Below are positions 27,988 to 38,765 of a stretch of 44,535 nucleotides of DNA, piece by piece; positions within the stretch are counted from its first letter, which is position 1; the number at the start of each line of letters is the position of its first letter. The stretch spans positions 1 through 44,535 of the forward strand of contig JAEETB010000005.1 of assembly GCA_016286575.1 (NCBI GenBank), written 5' to 3'. This DNA is from Prevotella sp. (GTDB taxonomy: Bacteria; Bacteroidota; Bacteroidia; Bacteroidales; Bacteroidaceae). The notes beneath the pieces are model-generated. The model was given only the letters and a program-made list of their open reading frames with translations, searched no databases and was not told where the DNA came from. The translations under genes and the position numbers were made by a program.

Positions 27988-29352
27988 TTGATTCGAATTC
28001 AGAAAACCATCCTTGCACTGCTGGTCATCATTCTGGCGGCATGCAGTTCTTCGGATGATACAACTCAGAATATTGTCCCTGACGACACACCCGATGCCGT
28101 CAGGGACGATGGTATTGGCACAGTTGTCAAACTGAGTCAAGGCACACTGGTCTGGGCTGATGCATCTGAGACGCAGACCTATACCTATAGCTATCGCTCC
28201 CACGACGCTTCTGGCGACACCATTCGCCTGACGGCACTCATCGGATGGCCCAAAGCCGATGTCCGCCCCAAAAACCTCATCATCGGTTGTCATATCACGA
28301 TTACCGACGACGCTAAGGCTCCTAGCAATTTTGGTAACAGCGATGCTACCAGTGATGTGGGAATGCTCATGATGTATACTATCGGTGGCAATGCTCCCTC
28401 CAGCAATTCACTTGTCATCATGCCCGACTACGAAGGATATGGAGGGACTGTCAGTCGAACACACCCATATCTTTGTCAAGAGTTGACAGCCCGTCAGGTC
28501 ATTGATGCCGTTCGTGCCGGCATGAAACTGTTTAAGGAGCAGAACGGTGAGATGTCCGATAGCTGGAAGAGTGTGGCTGTCGGCTACTCCCAAGGTGGCG
28601 CTGTGGCAATGGCCACACATAGGATGATCGAACAAGCCGGACTCTCCGACGAACTCCATTTCTGTGGTTCCGTCTGTGGTGATGGTCCATACGACCTCAT
28701 TGCCACCTTCCGACAGTATATCAACGATAACAAGATCTTTTTGCCTACCGTCGTGCCCCTGATTATCAAAAGCTTTTGCGAAAACATGCCCACGCTGAAG
28801 GCCTACGAACCAGAAGTTTTTCTGACCGCTGGTTTCGTCAGTTCTGGTGTGCTCGACATGATTAGTCGGAAGACACTGAGCACTGGCCAGATACAAGATC
28901 GTCTCATGGCTTATGCAGAAGCCCACCCTGAGGATTTGCAATTCGGCTTCGACGATAGTGGCGACTATCTGCGCCCCGATATGATCATGCGCCCTGAGTG
29001 TATTGCCTATCTCAAAGGCGAAAACGTAGCTGAGACTGATAGGCCGAAAGTCGAGGCGCTGATGCAGGCACTCGAGGCCAATACCATTTGGGCGCCTTGG
29101 GCTGGGTATGGCGAATGGCAACCTCAGCACCCCATCATGGCTTTTCACTCTGTCACTGATGAGGTTGTGCCCTTCGTCAACTACCTTCAGGCACTTGACT
29201 ACTGCCAACAATACGTCAACGGGCGACGTTTCTCGAGCAGTTTCTTCAATACTCACACCACTGCAGGCTATATGTTCTTCGGATACCACTGCACCGACTT
29301 AATGGATATTCTGCTACAGGGAAAAGCCTCCGTCGCGAACATCGATCAATAA
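27988..29352 (+). CDS. Secreted alpha/beta-hydrolase lipoprotein (secretory-lipase-like)
   Basis: 454 aa; lipobox IILAAC; nucleophile elbow GYSQGGAVAM; TTG start 12 bp after pgk stop. Confidence 0.72.
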   Translation: MIRIQKTILALLVIILAACSSSDDTTQNIVPDDTPDAVRDDGIGTVVKLSQGTLVWADASETQTYTYSYRSHDASGDTIRLTALIGWPKADVRPKNLIIGCHITITDDAKAPSNFGNSDATSDVGMLMMYTIGGNAPSSNSLVIMPDYEGYGGTVSRTHPYLCQELTARQVIDAVRAGMKLFKEQNGEMSDSWKSVAVGYSQGGAVAMATHRMIEQAGLSDELHFCGSVCGDGPYDLIATFRQYINDNKIFLPTVVPLIIKSFCENMPTLKAYEPEVFLTAGFVSSGVLDMISRKTLSTGQIQDRLMAYAEAHPEDLQFGFDDSGDYLRPDMIMRPECIAYLKGENVAETDRPKVEALMQALEANTIWAPWAGYGEWQPQHPIMAFHSVTDEVVPFVNYLQALDYCQQYVNGRRFSSSFFNTHTTAGYMFFGYHCTDLMDILLQGKASVANIDQ

Positions 29353-29371
29353 CAATTAAAACGAACAAACT

Positions 29372-30253
29372 ATGGTAGAACTCAAAAACGACTACATCTC
29401 TATCCGAGTATCAGAGAAGGGTGCTGAGCTCCAGAGCATCCAAGACAATAAAGGTAAGGAATACCTCTGGCAGGCCGATCCCATGTTCTGGCCTCGCCAC
29501 TCTCCTATCCTCTTCCCCATCGTCTGCAGTGTTAACAACGAGACCTATCGCGTAGATGGCAAGGAATACCATCTGCCTCGTCACGGTTTTGCCCGCGATG
29601 CCCAGTTTAAGCTGATTTACCAGAGTGAGCGCAAAGTCACTTTCGCCCTCGAATCCTCCGAGGAGACTCACAAGGTCTACCCCTACGACTTCACCCTCTC
29701 CGTCAGCTATGTCCTCGACGACAATAAGATTGGTGTCATCTGGCATGTCCGCAACGACGATACCCATGAGATCCACTTCCAGATAGGAGGCCATCCCGCC
29801 TTCAATATTCCTGGCATGAAGGCAGGCGACAATCAAAGCGGACGCATCCGTCTCGACAATACTGAGCTAATGGATGCACTTCACAGTTACGGCGACGGCT
29901 CTCACGAGATGGACGAAGTGCCCTTCGTCGAAGCAGAGAATGGTCTCATGGAGTTTTCCGATAACACCTGGCGCAACGATTCCATCAAGATCCACAAGAG
30001 CCAGCTCCACCGTGCCGAACTCCTGGGTACTGACGGTGAGCCTGAGGTAACCGTTGACTTTCGTACACCCGTTGTTGCCTTTTGGAGTCCATACGGCAAG
30101 CAGGCACCTTTCGTCTGCATCGAACCCTGGTACGGCATCGGCGATCCACGTGGTTTCAGTGGTGAATTCAAAGATAAGCCACTCATGAATCACCTCCAGC
30201 CTGGCGCCTCGTTTATGTCGAAATACGAGATAACCATCCGCAAAGATCTCTAA
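29372..30253 (+). CDS. Aldose 1-epimerase family protein (GalM/LacX-like)
   Basis: 293 aa; ISVRVSEKGAELQSIQDNKGKEYLWQ-type start, WPRHSPILFPIVCSV, GGHPAFNIP, FVCIEPWYGIGD. Confidence 0.87.
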   Translation: MVELKNDYISIRVSEKGAELQSIQDNKGKEYLWQADPMFWPRHSPILFPIVCSVNNETYRVDGKEYHLPRHGFARDAQFKLIYQSERKVTFALESSEETHKVYPYDFTLSVSYVLDDNKIGVIWHVRNDDTHEIHFQIGGHPAFNIPGMKAGDNQSGRIRLDNTELMDALHSYGDGSHEMDEVPFVEAENGLMEFSDNTWRNDSIKIHKSQLHRAELLGTDGEPEVTVDFRTPVVAFWSPYGKQAPFVCIEPWYGIGDPRGFSGEFKDKPLMNHLQPGASFMSKYEITIRKDL

Positions 30254-30319
30254 GGAACAACTCAAACGTTTTCGCATAAAAATATCTAAGGTTGATATAC
30301 AACCTATCGAAATAGTTTG

Positions 30320-30327
30320 TATCTTTG
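30320..30327 (+). promoter_or_regulatory. -7 box (TATCTTTG) for the 80-aa small protein
   Basis: TATCTTTG 49 bp upstream of ATG 30377. Confidence 0.55.
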
Positions 30328-30376
30328 CACCAGAAAAAGGTTCAAAAAACAAACAAACGTAAAAATTAAAACAGCT

Positions 30377-30619
30377 ATGAGTAAGAAATTTGTAATCGGA
30401 GACCGTTTGAAGGATGAGTGGATCTCAGTATTAGACACTGACAAGAAGAAGCTCGAGTTTACAAATCACCTGGCCAGCGCCAAGGAGTTCCTGCTGGAAG
30501 AGGATGCGCAGATCAACCTGCAGAAGATTCAGGAGACAGGCTACTTCTCTGACCTCCAGATCTACATGAAGGAGGATAATAAGGCCTACAAGATTGACGA
30601 ACGTGACTCATTCATGTAA
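30377..30619 (+). CDS. Small uncharacterised protein (80 aa); start re-assigned from 30317
   Basis: MSKKFVIGDRLKDEWISVLDTDKKKLEFTNHLASAKEFLLEEDAQINLQKIQETGYFSDLQIYMKEDNKAYKIDERDSFM; the ORF-track start overlaps the -7 box. Own promoter and terminator. Confidence 0.7.
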   Translation: MSKKFVIGDRLKDEWISVLDTDKKKLEFTNHLASAKEFLLEEDAQINLQKIQETGYFSDLQIYMKEDNKAYKIDERDSFM

Positions 30620-30635
30620 GAAAAGACAAAAAGAA

Positions 30636-30662
30636 AAAAGCTCCCGATTTTGGGAGCTTTAT
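30636..30662. terminator. Bidirectional hairpin terminator
   Basis: AAAGCTCCC-GATTTT-GGGAGCTTT between convergent genes. Confidence 0.85.
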
Positions 30663-30675
30663 TCTTTGATATCAT

Positions 30676-31689
30676 TTATGATCGTAATGCTCTGTTAAAA
30701 CACCAATTTACCACACGAGGCATATTATGACAAAGCCAGCCAAGAAATCTAATAGTTGATGGTTTGAAGAAGAATCGGGCGAAACGATCTTCTTTCCTCA
30801 TTCTCTCAAACAGAGCAGCATTTACCTCACGAAACGGACGACCGGATGTAATAGCCTCAGCAGCATTACGGGCTGTTTCAAAAGCAGCTTTAATGCCTTC
30901 AGAGGTAACACGATTAGCAAAGCCTCCTGCATCACCAATGAGAATCACACGGTTATGGAGTGGATAGTCATTTTTCGAGTACATATAACAACCAAAAAGC
31001 TTTGTCTCGGGAATGTTCATCTCTTTTAGTATTTCACGGAACTTCTGGGGAGTTGCAAACTCGTCACCATAACCGATAGCATCAAACTCACTATTGGGGA
31101 AACGGTAAAAATAACCTCTTAGATCATAGTACTTAGACATGTTTACCTCAATAGCATTATCTGGTGACTTCTTGACATACTGTTCCAAGATAAGGAAACC
31201 ATTATCATGGTTATTAGTAAGAAAATGACGTACACTACTCGTTGAGCCATCGGCACCTACCAGATAACGACAGGCAATTTGCTCACCTGATTTCAGAGTC
31301 ACCACCAATCCGTCATCTTGTTCATCATAACGTAAGAATGCTCCTTGTTTGAACTCACCCCCTAAGGACTTGTAGAGTTCCAGCAATTGGTTGTCGAACT
31401 CCTTACGTTTTACAAGCCGAAGCTCAGTACCGGTCTCAATATCACAACGGTTGTCATTTTCAATCGTCACACGAATCTTACGAATACTATTGTATTCATA
31501 TTTAAATCCGGGAATGAGTTCATCGAGCAGTTTCCAACATTTTGGAGTTAGTCCGCCACCACATAGTTTATCACGAGGGAATGTGGCACGATCGATAAGT
31601 AGGCACGATACACCGGCCTTTTTCAACAAATAACCACAAACAGATCCGGCAGGACCAGCTCCAATAATGACTACATCAAATTTTCTCAT
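30676..31689 (-). CDS. Geranylgeranyl reductase-like FAD-dependent oxidoreductase, paralog 2
   Basis: 337 aa; DVVIIGAGPAGSVCGYLLKKAGVSCLLIDRATFPRDKLCGGGLTPK, LVGADGSTSSVR, LIGDAGGFANRVTSEGI. Confidence 0.87.
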   Translation of the reverse strand: MRKFDVVIIGAGPAGSVCGYLLKKAGVSCLLIDRATFPRDKLCGGGLTPKCWKLLDELIPGFKYEYNSIRKIRVTIENDNRCDIETGTELRLVKRKEFDNQLLELYKSLGGEFKQGAFLRYDEQDDGLVVTLKSGEQIACRYLVGADGSTSSVRHFLTNNHDNGFLILEQYVKKSPDNAIEVNMSKYYDLRGYFYRFPNSEFDAIGYGDEFATPQKFREILKEMNIPETKLFGCYMYSKNDYPLHNRVILIGDAGGFANRVTSEGIKAAFETARNAAEAITSGRPFREVNAALFERMRKEDRFARFFFKPSTIRFLGWLCHNMPRVVNWCFNRALRS

Positions 31690-31701
31690 TGGATTTCTTA
31701 A

Positions 31702-32754
31702 TTACTTGTGGAATGTCTCACGTTTCATCTTCGCATCGAAGAGCCACTTGATGACCTTCGGATAATGCATGAACCAACGGATAAGTCGCCAACCGATGGG
31801 GCTGAAAAAGAATTTAAAGACCTTTATCTGATGCTCCATCTTGAGGAATTCATCGGCATTTGTCTCTTTAAACGATTTACCTTCAACGATGGCACGCTTG
31901 GCATTGGCTGCGGTCTTAAAGGCGTCATAGAGACCCTCGCCCGTCAGTTTGTTGGCAAATCCGCCAGCATCGCCAATGAGAATCACATTGTCTGCCGTAT
32001 GGGGAACAGTGTTCAGAGGGATATACGCACCACAAATACGACCTTCCTCAACACCAAACTTGGTGAGCACTTCACGGAAATTAGCCTTATGGCGAGGCAC
32101 ATTCTCGTTAGATTCCAAGTTGGCGTAGCCATACATATCGCGACCTATGCTTGAGAACTTATAGAACACACCTGGCTTGTAGTTGCTCGAAAAGTGAACA
32201 AACACGTCGTCATCTTTCTCGCCCTCGCTAAACTGCTCAAGGAATAGGGCGTGCAACTTGGGCTCGCCGTGAATCTGACGACGGATCAGGCTGTTGGCAC
32301 CATCAGCACCAACCAGATAGCGGCACAAAATCTGCTCACCAGACTTCAGAGTGACGAGGACTCGGCCATTAGCCTGTTGTTCGAAACGTGCAAAGGAACC
32401 TTTCAGGAACTGACCACCATGATTCTGATAATACTGCAAAAGCGTGTAGTCGAAATCCTTACGACGCGTCATACGGATAGCATACTCTGACTGGAACTCA
32501 CAGACAGGGTCGTTCTCGAATTGGCAACGCATACGCGTGATGGGACGATAGTCATAAGTAATACCAGGCAACAGCATGTCGAGCAGACGCCAGGCCTTTA
32601 CCGTCAAGCCACCACCACAAACTTTGTCTCGTGGGAACGTGGCCTGATCAACTAACAGACATTCAACACCGGCCTGCTTCAGCAGACTACCACAAACGGA
32701 GCCGGCAGGACCGGCTCCGATTATCAATACTTCGACTTGTTTCATTTCACTCAT
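31702..32754 (-). CDS. Geranylgeranyl reductase-like FAD-dependent oxidoreductase, paralog 1
   Basis: 350 aa; EVLIIGAGPAGSVCGSLLKQAGVECLLVDQATFPRDKVCGGGLTVK, LVGADGANSLIRR, LIGDAGGFANKLTGEGLYDA. Confidence 0.87.
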   Translation of the reverse strand: MSEMKQVEVLIIGAGPAGSVCGSLLKQAGVECLLVDQATFPRDKVCGGGLTVKAWRLLDMLLPGITYDYRPITRMRCQFENDPVCEFQSEYAIRMTRRKDFDYTLLQYYQNHGGQFLKGSFARFEQQANGRVLVTLKSGEQILCRYLVGADGANSLIRRQIHGEPKLHALFLEQFSEGEKDDDVFVHFSSNYKPGVFYKFSSIGRDMYGYANLESNENVPRHKANFREVLTKFGVEEGRICGAYIPLNTVPHTADNVILIGDAGGFANKLTGEGLYDAFKTAANAKRAIVEGKSFKETNADEFLKMEHQIKVFKFFFSPIGWRLIRWFMHYPKVIKWLFDAKMKRETFHK

Positions 32755-34920
32755 TTACTCTTTGTCTAACAAGATCTTCATCATCTCGACAGCAGCCTTC
32801 GCTACAGAGGTGCCGGGACCGAAGATAGCAGCAACGCCTGCCTGGTAGAGGAAGTCGTAGTCCTGAGCCGGAATAACACCACCAGCGATAACCATAATAT
32901 CCTCACGTCCAAGCTTTTTCAGTTCTTCAATCAACTGAGGGATGAGGGTCTTGTGACCAGCTGCGAGTGAAGAGGCACCGACCACATGGACGTCGTTCTC
33001 CACAGCCTCGCGAGCAGCCTCGGCAGGCGTTTGGAACAGTGGTCCCATGTCGACGTCGAAACCACAATCGGCATAACCTGTTGCCACAACCTTTGCACCA
33101 CGGTCGTGACCGTCCTGACCCATCTTGGCAATAAAGATACGTGGACGGCGACCCTCCTTCTGTGCGAACTCATCGGTCAGCTTGCAAGCCAACTCGAAGT
33201 CGCTATCGTTCTTTGATTCTGAACTGTACACACCTGAAATTGTTCTGATTACTGCTTTATAACGACCTACGATGTCCTCGCAGGCATCTGAAATCTCACC
33301 CAGCGTACAACGCAACTGTGCGGCCTTGACAGCCAGGTCGAGCAGGTTGTTCTCGCTCTTGCGGCCTTCCTTGAAGTCCCGTACACACTCGGTAATAGCC
33401 TTGAGTGCAGCCTGACATGCGGCCTCGTCGCGGCTCGAGCGCACTTCCTTAAGACTCTCCTCCTGCTGCTTGCGTACAGCGGTGTTGTCGACCTCGAGGA
33501 TATCTATGGGATCCTCGTGCTCCAAACGGTACTTATTGGTACCGACGATGGTCTGGACGCCAGAGTCGATACGAGCCTGAGTACGGGCAGCTGCCTCCTC
33601 GATACGCATCTTGGGCAGACCTGTCTCGATGGCCTTGGCCATACCACCCAGCTTCTCAATCTCCTGAATGTGCTCCCAAGCCTTGTGAACCAACTCGTTG
33701 GTCAGGGTCTCCACATAGTAAGAACCTGCCCAAGGGTCAATCTGCTTGCAGACCTTGGTCTCGTTCTGGATGTAAATCTGGGTGTTACGGGCAATACGCG
33801 CCGAGAAGTCAGTAGGCAGGGCGATAGCCTCATCAAGCGCATTGGTGTGCAGCGACTGGGTGTGGCCCAAGACAGCTGCCATAGCCTCGATACAGGTACG
33901 GCCTACATTGTTGAAAGGATCCTGCTCAGTGAGCGACCAACCAGAGGTCTGTGAGTGGGTACGTAGGGCGAGTGACTTCGGATTCTTGGCGCCGAAACTC
34001 TTCACAATCTTCGCCCACAACAGACGACCAGCACGCATCTTGGCAATTTCCATGAAGTGGTTCATACCGATAGCCCAGAAGAACGACAGACGAGGAGCGA
34101 ATGCATCCACGTCGATACCGGCATTCACACCCGTACGCAGGTAGTCCATACCATCAGCGAGGGTGTAAGCCAACTCGATGTCAGCCGTAGCACCTGCTTC
34201 CTGCATGTGATAACCTGAGATAGAGATGCTGTTGAACTTAGGCATCTTCTGTGAGGTGTACTCGAAGATATCGGCGATGATCTTCATAGAGAATGCAGGT
34301 GGATAGATATAGGTGTTACGCACCATGAACTCCTTCAGAATATCATTCTGGATAGTACCTGCCATCTCCTCCAACTGAGCGCCCTGCTCCAGACCTGCCA
34401 CGATGTAGAATGCCAGGATAGGCAGTACGGCACCGTTCATGGTCATAGACACTGACATCTTGTTCAAGGGGATGCCAGAGAAGAGCACCTTCATGTTCTC
34501 CTCATTACAGATACTTACACCAGCCTTACCCACGTCACCCACTACACGGGCGTTGTCGGGATCGTAACCACGGTGTGTAGGTAGGTCGAAGGCAACGGAA
34601 AGTCCCTTCTGACCAGAAGCCAGGTTACGGCGATAGAAAGCGTTTGACTCCTCAGCGGTAGAGAATCCGGCATACTGACGGATAGTCCAAGGCTTGAAGG
34701 GGTACATCATCGAATACGGACCACGCAGATATGGGGGAATACCGGCTGTGAAGTCAAGATGCTCCATACCTTCGAGGTCTTCCTTCGTATAAACCGGACG
34801 AACCTCAATGTGCTCTGGGGTCTTCCAGTTTGCCTCAATATGATTGTCTTTAATCCACTTGGCACCATCCTGAGCCTTGATGCCTGCATAGATATCAATA
34901 TCTTTAAACTGTTTACGCAT
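32755..34920 (-). CDS. mutB: Methylmalonyl-CoA mutase large subunit
   Basis: 721 aa; [59 protein letters not shown]12-binding [33 protein letters not shown]. Confidence 0.98.
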   Translation of the reverse strand: MRKQFKDIDIYAGIKAQDGAKWIKDNHIEANWKTPEHIEVRPVYTKEDLEGMEHLDFTAGIPPYLRGPYSMMYPFKPWTIRQYAGFSTAEESNAFYRRNLASGQKGLSVAFDLPTHRGYDPDNARVVGDVGKAGVSICNEENMKVLFSGIPLNKMSVSMTMNGAVLPILAFYIVAGLEQGAQLEEMAGTIQNDILKEFMVRNTYIYPPAFSMKIIADIFEYTSQKMPKFNSISISGYHMQEAGATADIELAYTLADGMDYLRTGVNAGIDVDAFAPRLSFFWAIGMNHFMEIAKMRAGRLLWAKIVKSFGAKNPKSLALRTHSQTSGWSLTEQDPFNNVGRTCIEAMAAVLGHTQSLHTNALDEAIALPTDFSARIARNTQIYIQNETKVCKQIDPWAGSYYVETLTNELVHKAWEHIQEIEKLGGMAKAIETGLPKMRIEEAAARTQARIDSGVQTIVGTNKYRLEHEDPIDILEVDNTAVRKQQEESLKEVRSSRDEAACQAALKAITECVRDFKEGRKSENNLLDLAVKAAQLRCTLGEISDACEDIVGRYKAVIRTISGVYSSESKNDSDFELACKLTDEFAQKEGRRPRIFIAKMGQDGHDRGAKVVATGYADCGFDVDMGPLFQTPAEAAREAVENDVHVVGASSLAAGHKTLIPQLIEELKKLGREDIMVIAGGVIPAQDYDFLYQAGVAAIFGPGTSVAKAAVEMMKILLDKE

Positions 34921-34939
34921 AATTCAAGTCTCCTATTCT

Positions 34940-36793
34940 TTAAATACCAAGTTTCTGATTATATTCTTTCAATGTCTCAAGCACGTTGCACTTCACATGA
35001 ACGAAGTTCTCGATGCCGGCAGCCTTCAGGTCCTCCATACAGGCAGGAGCACCAGCAACGACGAACATAGCACGGCCATTCAAATACTTGAAGGCAGGGA
35101 TAGCGTACTCAGCATACTCATCGTCACTCGAGCAGATGACCACGATGTCGGCCTTGGCCTCAAGGGCTGCATCAACACCCTCCTCAACGGTCTTGAAGCC
35201 GAGGTTGTCAATCACCTTGTAACCAGCACAAGCCAAGAAGTTACAAGAGAACTGTGCACGGGCCTGACGCATGGCCAGATTACCGATCGTGAGCATAAAG
35301 GCTACAGGGACCTTGGTCTCCTCGGTGTGGATGCGGAGATCTTCGAAATCGGCAGCCAGACGGGTTGAAGAGATAGCCTTGAAAGGATGCTCCTCTTCGT
35401 CAGCCTGACCACAGCAGCAACCACAAGCCTTGGCCTTCTTACCCTCACTCTTCTCTGTGAAGTTGGGGAACTGGTTGGTACCCAACAGGAATTCCTTACG
35501 CTTGGCTGCATCACCATGACGCTTCACGTTGGTAGCATTGATATCATCCTGGATAGTTCCAGCCTTGACAGCAGCCAGGAAACCGCCCTCCTCTTCTACT
35601 TTCAGGAAAATCTTCCAAGCCTCCGCTGCCAGTGCATCGGTCAGATGCTCAATGTAGTAAGAACCAGCTGAAGGATCGACGATGCGGTCGAAATGACTCT
35701 CCTCCTTAATCAGCAACTGCTGGTTGCGGGCAATACGCTCAGAGAAGTCTGTAGGCTCTTCATAAGGAGCGTCGAAGGGGGTTACCACCATCGAGTGAAC
35801 ACTACCCAGAGCTGCACTCATGGCCTCGGTCTGAGAACGGAGAAGATTCACGTAACTATCGAATAAAGTCTGATTATAAACTGATGTTGAGGCATTTACG
35901 ACCATCTTACAAGAAGAATCTTCCTTCGGATCATACTGCTTGACGATCTGAGCCCAGAGCAAACGAGCGGCACGGAACTTGGCAATCTCCATGAAATAGT
36001 TCTCACTAACGCCCATGTTAAACTTGATGCTCTTGGCTGCAAGGTCTACATCTACGCCAGCGTCTGTCAACTGCTGCAAATATTCATTACCCCAGGCCAG
36101 AGCATAGCCCAGTTCCTGAACGATATAGGCACCTGCATTATTGAGTCCGTCGGTGCTGACAGCGATGCAGCGGAAGTTAGGATAATCCTGCAAAGCTTCT
36201 ACGAGCTTAGGACCAAACTCCAAGATCGGGGTCACATCCTTGCCTTTCATCACCATCTTTGCCATGGGATCCCACTCGATGGAGCCGACTACCTTCTCCT
36301 TGTCGTAGCCCTTCTTCTGGAAGAACTCAACCAGAATCTGAGCGAGTTCTACAGAGTGACGGGGACAAGTGGCGAAGTTCACCTCGACAATATCACAAAT
36401 GATACCATCAAGCAAAGCCTCAACTGTTTCTTTCGAAACCAGTTTGCCTGGCAGTTTGAAACCAAGCGAGTCAATACCTTTGTTCAGGATATCAAGAGCC
36501 TTTTTGTTGGCCTCCTTGGGATCATTCACTACAATGTTCTGACGAACATACCATGAGTTAGAGTCCTTCTTGTTACCACGCACGAACGGGAACTCTCCTG
36601 GGAGAGCGTCGGGTGTCTTCAGATTCGCCAGGTCTTCACGACGATAGAAGGGCTGAACATTAAAACCTTCATTTGTTCTCCATACCAGTCGTTTCTGGAA
36701 GTCGGCACCCTTGAGGTCGACCTGAATCTTGTCAAGCCACTCCTGAGTTGTCGGCGCAGTAAACTCGGTAAAGAGTTTCTCTTTGTTTGCCAT
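34940..36793 (-). CDS. mutA: Methylmalonyl-CoA mutase small subunit
   Basis: 617 aa; mutase-like barrel and degenerate B12-like C-terminal domain; 20 bp upstream of mutB. Confidence 0.95.
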   Translation of the reverse strand: MANKEKLFTEFTAPTTQEWLDKIQVDLKGADFQKRLVWRTNEGFNVQPFYRREDLANLKTPDALPGEFPFVRGNKKDSNSWYVRQNIVVNDPKEANKKALDILNKGIDSLGFKLPGKLVSKETVEALLDGIICDIVEVNFATCPRHSVELAQILVEFFQKKGYDKEKVVGSIEWDPMAKMVMKGKDVTPILEFGPKLVEALQDYPNFRCIAVSTDGLNNAGAYIVQELGYALAWGNEYLQQLTDAGVDVDLAAKSIKFNMGVSENYFMEIAKFRAARLLWAQIVKQYDPKEDSSCKMVVNASTSVYNQTLFDSYVNLLRSQTEAMSAALGSVHSMVVTPFDAPYEEPTDFSERIARNQQLLIKEESHFDRIVDPSAGSYYIEHLTDALAAEAWKIFLKVEEEGGFLAAVKAGTIQDDINATNVKRHGDAAKRKEFLLGTNQFPNFTEKSEGKKAKACGCCCGQADEEEHPFKAISSTRLAADFEDLRIHTEETKVPVAFMLTIGNLAMRQARAQFSCNFLACAGYKVIDNLGFKTVEEGVDAALEAKADIVVICSSDDEYAEYAIPAFKYLNGRAMFVVAGAPACMEDLKAAGIENFVHVKCNVLETLKEYNQKLGI

Positions 36794-36850
36794 AGAGTTT
36801 ATACGTTAAATTATTATATAAGTTTGTTTTAAGTTACACTTAACAGGCGA

Positions 36851-36858
36851 CAAAGGTA
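36851..36858 (-). promoter_or_regulatory. -7 box (TACCTTTG) for mutA operon
   Basis: CAAAGGTA on + strand, 57 bp upstream of the mutA ATG. Confidence 0.6.
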
Positions 36859-36963
36859 CAACTTTTTTAGCCAAAAAAGCGCTTTGAATTGTGAAATAAA
36901 TAAAAAATTGGTTTTTATTCAAATTTTGATGCACAAAAATGCTTGGAATGAGCAATTTTTAAG

Positions 36964-36971
36964 TAACTTTG
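36964..36971 (+). promoter_or_regulatory. -7 box (TAACTTTG) for the YidE/AspT-like operon
   Basis: TAACTTTG 47 bp upstream of ATG 37019. Confidence 0.6.
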
Positions 36972-37018
36972 CAGCGCGTAATGAGAAAATACGTAGAAAA
37001 AAAACGTTAGTATAGATT

Positions 37019-38716
37019 ATGGATTCTTTTCAATGGCTTAAAGATCTCTTTACCACAACTGACTCTGTGGCACATATCACATTGCTGTATGCCATCGTCA
37101 TTGCCATAGGTGTCTATTTGGGTAAGATTAAAATCTTTGGAGTTTCTCTTGGCGTAACCTTCGTGCTCTTTGCTGGTATTCTTGCCGGGCACATCGGCTT
37201 TACTGCTCCAACACCCATTCTGACTTTCGTTCAAGATTTCGGACTCATTTTGTTCGTCTTCATGATCGGTATGCAGGTAGGACCTGGCTTCTTTGAGAGT
37301 TTTGGTACCCAGGGCATTAAACTCAATGGATTGGCTGCTACAGCTATCTTATTGAACATTCTCGTGATGTTCGCCTGCTACTATATCTTCTTCGACACCA
37401 ATAACCCGACAAACCTGCCAATGATGGTGGGTACGCTCTATGGTGCCGTAACCAACACCCCTGGACTTGGAGCTGCCAACGAGGCCCTGAGCACGGTGTT
37501 CCCCAATGGTACGCCACAGATTGCCTCTGCCTATGCTTGTGCATATCCCCTCGGTGTTCTTGGCATTATTGGCGCTACTATATTAATAAGGTATATATGT
37601 AAGGTCAAGTTGGAAAAAGAAGAGGAACAGCTGAAAGAGATGGAGGGCACTAAGACCAACAAGAAGCCTTACAAGATGTATCTGGAGGTGACCAACCAGT
37701 ATCTGGAAGGTAGGACGATCTTGCAGGTTCACGACTTTCTGAACCGTGACTTTGTATGCTCACGCATCGAGCACGATGGGGATATTTCCATCGCCAATCG
37801 TAATACGGTACTCCATCTGGGCGACAAAATGCTTATTGTCTGTGCAGAAGCCGACCATGAGGCCATCATCGCATTTATCGGTCCGCTGATTGACATCGAC
37901 CTGGAGCAGCAACAACAAGAGGAGCCGATGATCTCCAAAGGTGTGCTGATCACTAATCCGAAGATTAACGGCAAGACTTTGGCATCCATGCATTTCTCGA
38001 GTGTTCACGGTGTGAACGTAACCCGTGTTACTCGTCATGGCATCGACCTATTTGCCTCAGCAAGCCTGCCTCTGCAAGTGGGTGATAAAATCAGGGTAGT
38101 AGGCCCTGAGGACGCTGTTGAACGCGTAGCCGTCCGCATGGGTAACTCCAGCAACAAGCTGAATGCACCCAACATCGCCACCATATTCGTGGGAATTTTC
38201 CTTGGACTGATTTTCGGTTCTCTCCCTTTCGCAATCCCAGGCATGCCTGTCCCTGTCAAACTCGGTTTGGCTGGTGGCCCGTTGATCATTGCCATTCTCA
38301 TTGGTCGATATGGTTACAAGATACACCTCGTTACCTATACCACCACGTCGGCAAACATGATGCTGCGCGAGATTGGACTCGTACTCTTCCTCGCCTCAGT
38401 AGGCATCAAGGCGGGTGCTGGGTTCTTTGAAACCGTTGTTCAGGGTGATGGACTGCTTTACGTGCTGACAGGTTTCTTCATTACCATCATTCCTATTTTG
38501 GTGGTAGGTCCTATCGCACGTCTGAAATTCAAGTTCAACTACTTTACCATTGCAGGTATGGTGGCTGGTACCTATACCGATCCCCCTGCCCTGGCCTATG
38601 CCAATAGCATCTGTTCAAAAGAGGCACCTGCTTTGGGTTACTCGACGGTCTACCCGTTATCGATGTTCCTCAGAATCTTTACGGCACAGATTATCGTCCT
38701 ATTCTTCTGCGGATAA
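37019..38716 (+). CDS. YidE/AspT-family putative transporter with duplicated Asp-Al_Ex domains and central RCK_C (TrkA_C) domains
   Basis: 565 aa; two membrane halves ([43 protein letters not shown]) flanking two RCK_C-like segments. Confidence 0.88.
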   Translation: MDSFQWLKDLFTTTDSVAHITLLYAIVIAIGVYLGKIKIFGVSLGVTFVLFAGILAGHIGFTAPTPILTFVQDFGLILFVFMIGMQVGPGFFESFGTQGIKLNGLAATAILLNILVMFACYYIFFDTNNPTNLPMMVGTLYGAVTNTPGLGAANEALSTVFPNGTPQIASAYACAYPLGVLGIIGATILIRYICKVKLEKEEEQLKEMEGTKTNKKPYKMYLEVTNQYLEGRTILQVHDFLNRDFVCSRIEHDGDISIANRNTVLHLGDKMLIVCAEADHEAIIAFIGPLIDIDLEQQQQEEPMISKGVLITNPKINGKTLASMHFSSVHGVNVTRVTRHGIDLFASASLPLQVGDKIRVVGPEDAVERVAVRMGNSSNKLNAPNIATIFVGIFLGLIFGSLPFAIPGMPVPVKLGLAGGPLIIAILIGRYGYKIHLVTYTTTSANMMLREIGLVLFLASVGIKAGAGFFETVVQGDGLLYVLTGFFITIIPILVVGPIARLKFKFNYFTIAGMVAGTYTDPPALAYANSICSKEAPALGYSTVYPLSMFLRIFTAQIIVLFFCG

Positions 38717-38765
38717 AAGATTGATGTGACATAAACATAAATATATAATAATACTCGTAATAAAA

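Noticed and set aside
28408-29289. 293-aa minus ORF antisense to the hydrolase lipoprotein
   Set aside because: Shadow ORF with no motifs; the lipoprotein frame has signal peptide, lipobox and catalytic motif.
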